DNA of 21,267 nt from assembly GCA_900766645.1 (NCBI GenBank), contig CAAFWD010000199.1:1-21267 (forward strand), given 5' to 3'. Made by a program: the position numbers and the translations under genes. This DNA is from an uncultured Cetobacterium sp. (GTDB lineage Bacteria > Fusobacteriota > Fusobacteriia > Fusobacteriales > Fusobacteriaceae). Every line of letters starts with the position of its first letter. Positions within the stretch are counted from its first letter, which is position 1. Below the pieces are notes generated by a model. It ran no database searches, had not been told where the DNA came from, and was given only the letters and a program-made list of their open reading frames with translations. Below, one piece after another: positions 16,810 to 21,267 of this stretch.

Positions 16810-16819
16810 GATATTCCTC

Positions 16820-18028
16820 CTATTTTACATTTTTTACAATAATGGCAGTTCCCATTCCCCCACCGATACATAAACTAGCAAGACCATAAGTAAGTTCTCT
16901 TTTTTTCAATTCATATATTAATGTAGTAATTATTCTATTTCCACTTGCACCAACAGGGTGACCAAGGGCAATAGCTCCTCCGTTGACATTTGTCTTATCT
17001 TTAAACCAATCTTCAGAGATGTTGTGATCTTTAGAAAGTTGTTTCATTACTCCAAGAGATTGGACAGCAAATGCTTCATTTAATTCAAGGAGCTCTATGT
17101 CAGATAGTTCCATATTTGTTTTATTTAAAACATTTTTTATAGCAGGGACAGGTCCAAGTCCCATAACAAGAGGATCAACTCCACCTTGTCCAACTCCTAC
17201 AATCTCTACTAAAGGTTTTAAATTATATTTTTTAACTGCTTCTTCAGAAGCAAGAAGTAGAACACTAGCCCCATCATTGATACCAGAAGAGTTTCCAGCA
17301 GTAACACTACCATCTTTTCTAAATGCAGGTCTAAGGCTCAGAAGTTTTTCATAAGATGTTTTTCTATTAGGGTATTCATCAGTATCTACGATAATAGTTC
17401 CTTTTCTATCTATAATTTCAATAGGAACGATTTCATCGGAAAAACGTCCAGAATCAATCGCTGCAATAGCTTTTTCTTGAGATGAAATAGCAAATTTATC
17501 TTGATCTTCTCTTGAGATATTATATTGATCAGCAATATTTTCTGCAGTTATTCCCATATGGACTCCATGGAAAGCATCAGTAAGTGCATCTAAAACCATA
17601 TGATCTTTTAATGTAGAGTCCCCCATTTTATATCCACCCCTATTAGAGTGAGAAAGTAAAAATGGAGTTTGAGACATAGATTCAGTACCACCTGCAAATA
17701 TTAAATTAGAATCTCCAGATAAAATTTCTTTATATGCATTCATAACTGCTTTCATTCCACTACCACAAATTATATTTAATGAATAAGCTGGAGTAGTAAA
17801 AGGAATCCCTGCTTTTATTGATACTTGTCTTCCAATACCTTGTGCATGACCAGCATGAAGTACATTTCCCATAATAACTTCATCTATATTATTTGGATCA
17901 ATTTTTGTTTCGGACAATATGTTTTTTATTAGAGTAGCTCCAAGATCACTAGGAGAAACTTTAGATAATCCTCCTAAAAATGATCCGATAGGTGTTCTTT
18001 TAGCTGCAACGATATAAACTTTTTTCAT
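16820..18028 (-). CDS. Acetyl-CoA C-acetyltransferase (thiolase)
   Basis: A 402-aa thiolase (AtoB/ThlA type) joining two acetyl-CoA into acetoacetyl-CoA, or the reverse. The active site is complete: Cys88 in NIICGSGMKA, His357 in ALGHPVGASG and Cys387 in CIGGGMGTA; the loop NEAFAVQ is also present. It starts 44 nt after the CoA-transferase B stop, with AGGAGG upstream of the ATG. In the operon it links the acetoacetyl-CoA made by the CoA-transferase to acetyl-CoA. The biosynthetic or degradative direction cannot be read from the sequence. Confidence 0.95.
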   Translation of the reverse strand: MKKVYIVAAKRTPIGSFLGGLSKVSPSDLGATLIKNILSETKIDPNNIDEVIMGNVLHAGHAQGIGRQVSIKAGIPFTTPAYSLNIICGSGMKAVMNAYKEILSGDSNLIFAGGTESMSQTPFLLSHSNRGGYKMGDSTLKDHMVLDALTDAFHGVHMGITAENIADQYNISREDQDKFAISSQEKAIAAIDSGRFSDEIVPIEIIDRKGTIIVDTDEYPNRKTSYEKLLSLRPAFRKDGSVTAGNSSGINDGASVLLLASEEAVKKYNLKPLVEIVGVGQGGVDPLVMGLGPVPAIKNVLNKTNMELSDIELLELNEAFAVQSLGVMKQLSKDHNISEDWFKDKTNVNGGAIALGHPVGASGNRIITTLIYELKKRELTYGLASLCIGGGMGTAIIVKNVK

Positions 18029-18072
18029 TTACTATTCCCTCCTAATAAACATATAAGCATATTGTAATTATT

Positions 18073-18738
18073 TTAAACTTCCATTGTTTTTAAATTTTCA
18101 GAAATTATAATAGGTGCTTCTGTAGCCGCGATAATATCTTCAACAGATGACAATGGATGAATTTCTTTTAGAAGGAAACCTTTATCAGTAACTTCTAAAA
18201 CCCCTTTTTCTGTAATAACTAAATTAACTTCATTAGCTGCTGTTAAAGGAAGAGTACAATTTTGTAAAATTTTTGCTTTTCCTTTAGCAGTGTGTTCCAT
18301 AGCTATAATAACTTTTTTAGCTCCAACAACTAAATCCATAGCTCCACCCATTCCAGGAACCATTTTTCCAGGAACCATCCAGTTAGCTAGATTTCCTTTT
18401 TCATCAACTTGTAGAGCTCCAAGTACAGTTGCATCAACGTGTCCACCACGAATAATCCCAAAAGATGAAAAACTATCGAAGAAACAACCACCATCAGCTA
18501 TTGTAACTAAAGAACCACCGGCATTTGAGATTCTATTGTCAGCTTTTTCTGGAGATGGAGAAGGACCCATTCCAATTAGTCCATTTTCAGATTGAAGAGC
18601 AACATAAATTGAACTAGGAATGTAATTAGCAACCTCAGTTGGAAGACCAATTCCTAAATTAACAACATCTCCATCTTTAAATTCTTTAGCAACTCTTTTA
18701 GCAATAATTTCTCTAATTTGTTCTTTAGTAAGTTCCAT
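18073..18738 (-). CDS. Acetate/butyrate-acetoacetate CoA-transferase, subunit B (AtoA/CtfB type)
   Basis: A 221-aa class I CoA-transferase subunit carrying the catalytic glutamate: Glu51 in LQSENGLIGMGP, which forms the enzyme-CoA thioester. The GLPTEVANYIP and GGAMDLVVGAKK stretches are family hallmarks. It pairs with the A subunit encoded just upstream, moving CoA between acetoacetyl-CoA and acetate, butyrate or similar acids. Its ATG lies 2 nt after the A-subunit stop, and its ribosome site (GGGGGG) sits inside the A-subunit coding end, so the two are translationally coupled for equal output. Confidence 0.95.
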   Translation of the reverse strand: MELTKEQIREIIAKRVAKEFKDGDVVNLGIGLPTEVANYIPSSIYVALQSENGLIGMGPSPSPEKADNRISNAGGSLVTIADGGCFFDSFSSFGIIRGGHVDATVLGALQVDEKGNLANWMVPGKMVPGMGGAMDLVVGAKKVIIAMEHTAKGKAKILQNCTLPLTAANEVNLVITEKGVLEVTDKGFLLKEIHPLSSVEDIIAATEAPIIISENLKTMEV

Positions 18739-18740
18739 AA

Positions 18741-19391
18741 TTAATTCCCCCCTTTAACAATGTAGTCAACATAGATTCCAGGAACTACGATTTCATTGGG
18801 GTCTAGATGACCTTCGATGATCTCATCGGCTTCAACAATAACAGTATCGGCAGCAGTAGCCATAATAGTATTAAAGTTTCTTGTAGAACCGAAGAAAGCA
18901 ATATTTCCAAAGGAATCAACTTTTGAACCATAAATAAGTGCTACATCGGCCTTTAAAGGTTTTTCAAGAAGGAATTTTTTACCATCTATTTCAATAACCT
19001 CTTTTCCTTGTTCAACAACAGTTCCAACACCTGTAGGAGTTAAAATACCTCCAAGCCCAGCTCCAGCAGCTCTAATTCTTTCAGCTAAAGTTCCTTGAGG
19101 GACTAATTCAACTTCCATTTCACCCGAATGCATTTGTCTGCCAGTTTCAGGATTTGTACCAATATGTGAAACTATAGATTTTTTTATTCTTTTTTCAACA
19201 ACAAGCTTTCCTTTTTCGACATCGGGAAAACTAGTATCATTGGCAATTAAAGTTAAATCTTTAGTTCCCTTTTCAAGAAGTTTTTCAATAACCTCAACAG
19301 GAGATCCACACTTTAAAAATCCACCAACCATAAGTGAAGATCCATCTTTAATAAGGTTTGCAGCATAATCAACAGAGACCAATTTTTTCAT
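18741..19391 (-). CDS. Acetate/butyrate-acetoacetate CoA-transferase, subunit A (AtoD/CtfA type)
   Basis: A 216-aa class I CoA-transferase subunit A. Family motifs include the Gly-rich MVGGFLKCGSPVEVIE near residues 21-36 (usual form GGF..cG.P) and RIRAAGAGLGGILTPTGVGT near 106-125. It is the first gene of the eight-gene operon, with GGAGG about 9 nt before the ATG. Transcription starts about 50 nt upstream, and the leader contains a 16-bp palindrome likely to be a repressor site. With subunit B it activates or releases short-chain acids. Confidence 0.95.
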   Translation of the reverse strand: MKKLVSVDYAANLIKDGSSLMVGGFLKCGSPVEVIEKLLEKGTKDLTLIANDTSFPDVEKGKLVVEKRIKKSIVSHIGTNPETGRQMHSGEMEVELVPQGTLAERIRAAGAGLGGILTPTGVGTVVEQGKEVIEIDGKKFLLEKPLKADVALIYGSKVDSFGNIAFFGSTRNFNTIMATAADTVIVEADEIIEGHLDPNEIVVPGIYVDYIVKGGN

Positions 19392-19416
19392 AATTTCAAA
19401 TCCTCCATTTTATTTT

Positions 19417-19432
19417 GCAAGTGAGCACTTGC
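19417..19432 (-). promoter_or_regulatory. Palindromic operator in the CoA-transferase operon leader
   Basis: GCAAGTGAGCACTTGC has 7-bp perfect arms and a 2-bp centre, the form expected of a TetR-family operator. It lies at about +9 to +24 of the predicted transcript. A 14/16 match occurs at 20386-20401 in the antiporter leader. The probable binder is the adjacent TetR protein. Confidence 0.75.
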
Positions 19433-19447
19433 TTGTATCAGTATGTG

Positions 19448-19477
19448 TATATACCTCATGCATTTAAAAAAAGTCAA
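19448..19477 (-). promoter_or_regulatory. Promoter of the CoA-transferase/butyrate operon
   Basis: On the minus strand, TTGACT (19472-19477) and TATATA (19448-19453) are separated by 18 bp (17 bp if GTATAT is used). The sequence CATGAGGTATATA matches the antiporter promoter at 12 of 13 positions. Confidence 0.75.
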
Positions 19478-19595
19478 TAGAAAAATTTGATTAAAATTAA
19501 CTTTTTTTGAATTGTAACTGTACAAAATGTTTGATAAGTTAGAATTGAAGGGCGTTTTAATAAATTTAAATATTCTAGTATTTTTTTAAAAAATA

Positions 19596-19625
19596 TTGAC
19601 AAATATAAAGATTATAAAGTATATA
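19596..19625 (+). promoter_or_regulatory. Promoter of the TetR gene
   Basis: TTGACA (19596-19601) is followed after 18 bp by TATATA (19620-19625), about 37 bp before the gene. No copy of the shared palindrome is seen here. The rest of the 19481-19595 intergenic stretch is AT-rich with nothing firm. Confidence 0.6.
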
Positions 19626-19661
19626 ACAAGTTTAATACAAAAATAGACTGGGGGAATTTCA

Positions 19662-20231
19662 ATGAAAAAAAGGGATAAGATATTAGAATGCGCTAGAGAT
19701 CTTTTTTCAAGCGAGGGGTTTGATAAGATTTCTACAAAAAAAATTGCACAAGTAGCAGGGTGTAATGAAGTTACAATTTTTAGATTGTTTGGCTCAAAAA
19801 CAAATTTACTAGAGGAATTACTAAATAAATTTGTTGAAGAAAGTAAGATAATAAAATCTTTACATGAGAGTATGAGTGGAGATATAGATAGTGATATAGC
19901 AAAGAGTATGCAACTTTATCAAAATTTTCTTTCACAACATGAGATTATATTTAGATTACAATTAAAATTGAATGATGAAAAAAATAGATTTATAAGAACA
20001 ATAGATTTTAAAAATTATTTAACAGATCATTTTATAGAAATTTTTTATTTAAACAAAATACATTTAAACGCAGAAGCCTTTGTTCATGACATGTTATCAG
20101 GGATAATGGGAGCTTTTTTATTAAAAATTTTAACAAAAGATGGATTTAGTTCAGGAAAAGATTCAATATTTTTAGGAGAAAAAATAAAATTTTTTCAGGA
20201 TATAGTTAAATATAATAAGCAAAAAGACTAA
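19662..20231 (+). CDS. TetR/AcrR-family transcriptional regulator
   Basis: A 189-aa regulator with a typical N-terminal helix-turn-helix: ILECARDLFSSEGF (7-20), ISTKKIAQVAG (23-33) and the recognition region CNEVTIFRLFGSKTNLL (34-50). The C-terminal ligand domain is divergent, as usual, and gives no hint of the ligand; an acyl-CoA or short-chain acid would fit the neighbours. It is divergent from the CoA-transferase operon and upstream of the antiporter gene, both of which carry the same palindrome near their start sites, so it is the likely repressor of both. The GGGGGAA ribosome site lies 6 nt before the ATG. The stop codon lies inside the terminator stem. Confidence 0.93.
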   Translation: MKKRDKILECARDLFSSEGFDKISTKKIAQVAGCNEVTIFRLFGSKTNLLEELLNKFVEESKIIKSLHESMSGDIDSDIAKSMQLYQNFLSQHEIIFRLQLKLNDEKNRFIRTIDFKNYLTDHFIEIFYLNKIHLNAEAFVHDMLSGIMGAFLLKILTKDGFSSGKDSIFLGEKIKFFQDIVKYNKQKD

Positions 20232-20251
20232 ATTTTTTTTAGTCTTTTTTT
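20221..20251 (+). terminator. Terminator of the TetR gene
   Basis: A 10-bp stem (AAAAAGACTA 20221-20230 with TAGTCTTTTT 20240-20249) ends in a T-run. The stop codon of the regulator is partly within the 5' arm. It separates the regulator from the antiporter gene. Confidence 0.85.
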
Positions 20252-20336
20252 GTTGAAAAACCTCATTCCAAGACAATTAAACGTACTAAAACAGGTCTAA
20301 ATTTTCGAAAAATAAAAAATTTTTATAAAAAATCTA

Positions 20337-20365
20337 TTGACGAAAAATTATTCATGGGGTATATA
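20337..20365 (+). promoter_or_regulatory. Promoter of the antiporter gene
   Basis: TTGACG (20337-20342) and TATATA (20360-20365) are separated by 17 bp. The CTATTGAC, CATGGGGTATATA and TACTGA segments are shared with the CoA-transferase promoter. Confidence 0.8.
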
Positions 20366-20385
20366 TAGCTACTGACAAAACTAAA

Positions 20386-20401
20386 GTAAGCGCTCACTTG
20401 C
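20386..20401 (+). promoter_or_regulatory. Palindromic operator in the antiporter leader
   Basis: GTAAGCGCTCACTTGC is an imperfect palindrome differing at 2 of 16 positions from the operator of the CoA-transferase operon (read in the gene direction). It lies at about +14 to +29 of the predicted transcript, where a bound repressor would block transcription. Confidence 0.72.
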
Positions 20402-20448
20402 ATCCTACATGAAAAAATTGAGAGATTAAAAAATTTTAGGAGGAAAGT

Positions 20449-21267
20449 ATGGGAACGGTAACGGCATTATTGAAACTTAGTCCAGTATTAGTTTTAGCGG
20501 GGCTAATGATGAGTGGTTATGACGCACTTTTAGCAGCACCTTTAGCAACAGTTTATGCAGCAATGATAGCATCATTGGTAGCTAAAAAAAGAGTTAATGA
20601 TATTATTGATTCGTGTATAAAAAATGCTAGAGAGATGCAAATTGCATTTTTTATCCTAATGTTAGCATATGCTATGGCAGAGGCTTTTATGGCAACTGGT
20701 GTAGGAGCTTCCATAATAAATATCTCATTAGGATTTGGTCTAACAGCTAGAACTGTGGCAGTTGTAGGAATAATAGTAACATCAGTTTTATCAATTGCTA
20801 CTGGAACAAGTTGGGGAACTTTTGCAGCATGTGCACCGATCTTCCTATGGTTAAACCATATTGTTCAAGGAAATATGTATTTAACTCTAGCAGCAATAGC
20901 TGGAGGAGCATGTTTTGGGGACAACATTGGATTAATTTCAGACACAACAATTGTAAGTTCAGGGATTCAAAGAGTAGAAGTAGTAAAAAGAATTAGACAC
21001 CAAGGTGTTTGGTCAGGAATAGTTTTAGTATGTGCAGTAGTAACATTTTATGTTGTAAGTGTAATGATGGGGTTGCCTACAGAATTAGGAAGTCCTGTAG
21101 AAGCTATTAATCAAATTCCTGAGTCAGCATGGACAGCTTTAAGCGAACAAAGAGCTAGTGCAGTAGCGCTATTAAATCAAGTAAAAACAGGAGTTCCATA
21201 TTACATGGTTATTCCTCTAGTACTAGTTTTAGTTTCAGCATTTAAAGGTGTTAATACACTTCTTTGC
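20449..21267 (+). CDS. NhaC-family Na+/H+ (or organic anion) antiporter, 3' end cut by window
   Basis: The first 273 codons of a polytopic membrane protein; the frame is open to the window edge, so the C-terminal part is missing (family members are usually about 430-500 aa). NhaC-family motifs are clear: GTSWGTFAACAPI beginning at residue 119, and FGDNIGLISDTTIVSS at 156-171. Hydrophobic segments occupy most of the rest. NhaC relatives exchange Na+ for H+ or couple organic acids (for example malate/lactate), so the substrate is open. The ATG has AGGAGGA (20438-20444) just upstream. Its promoter and palindromic operator mirror those of the butyrate operon, suggesting co-regulation and a role in ion or acid balance during short-chain acid metabolism. 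Confidence 0.88.
   Translation, partial: MGTVTALLKLSPVLVLAGLMMSGYDALLAAPLATVYAAMIASLVAKKRVNDIIDSCIKNAREMQIAFFILMLAYAMAEAFMATGVGASIINISLGFGLTARTVAVVGIIVTSVLSIATGTSWGTFAACAPIFLWLNHIVQGNMYLTLAAIAGGACFGDNIGLISDTTIVSSGIQRVEVVKRIRHQGVWSGIVLVCAVVTFYVVSVMMGLPTELGSPVEAINQIPESAWTALSEQRASAVALLNQVKTGVPYYMVIPLVLVLVSAFKGVNTLLC

Noticed and set aside
11964..19391. Lysine-to-butyrate fermentation cluster
   Set aside because: No aminomutase (kamA, kamDE), kdd, kce or kal genes are present; thiolase and AtoE point to the acetoacetyl-CoA route.
19512..19525. TTGTAACTGTACAA as a TetR self-operator
   Set aside because: Arms are only 5 bp, it is unrelated to the shared palindrome, and it lies about 70 bp ahead of the TetR promoter's -35; likely chance in AT-rich DNA.
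20811..20996. 61-codon open frame within the antiporter gene
   Set aside because: It is out of frame inside a coding region whose own frame stays open and carries NhaC motifs.

Overview
The window is AT-rich DNA with strong A/T-ending codon preference, AGGAGG-type ribosome binding sites and short U-tract terminators. The gene content (butyrate/acetoacetate CoA genes with bcd-etfBA, a DUF1275 protein, and a large outer-membrane barrel protein with a C-terminal Phe) points to an anaerobic, double-membraned fermenter. Fusobacteriota (Fusobacterium or Cetobacterium type) is my best inference; no rRNA or tRNA is present to confirm it.

Layout. (1) 1-1962: lepA on the minus strand with its terminator and promoter. 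(2) 2044-3820: a plus-strand unit from a good sigma70 promoter to a strong terminator. It holds a YhcH/EbgC-family sugar protein, a DUF1275 (YoaK-type) membrane protein and two unrecognised small proteins. (3) 3924-11958: a plus-strand unit with an 85-aa CxxC protein, an 1181-aa predicted outer-membrane beta-barrel protein and a 1380-aa exported protein built of two GEVED modules, about five DUF11-like repeats and an SdrD_B-like carboxy region. (4) 11964-19480: a minus-strand operon transcribed leftwards in the order CoA-transferase A, CoA-transferase B, thiolase, MaoC hydratase, acyl-CoA dehydrogenase, EtfB, EtfA, AtoE. (5) 19596-20249: a TetR-family regulator on the plus strand, divergent from the operon. 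(6) 20337-end: an NhaC-family antiporter, cut by the window edge, in its own transcription unit.

How the genes work together. The operon encodes interconversion of acetyl-CoA, acetoacetyl-CoA and butyryl-CoA with CoA exchange and a short-chain fatty acid carrier. It lacks a 3-hydroxybutyryl-CoA dehydrogenase, and its only hydratase is of the MaoC/PhaJ type rather than a crotonase. A nearly identical 16-bp palindrome lies just downstream of the predicted start site of both the CoA-transferase promoter and the antiporter promoter. The two promoters also share their -35, -10 and start-region sequences. This suggests a small regulon, probably controlled by the TetR protein encoded between them, that joins short-chain acid metabolism to ion antiport.

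The barrel/GEVED-DUF11 pair is the most unusual protein system. From memory of the family, its parts resemble segments of single giant proteins in Proteobacteria, here split into two adjacent genes.
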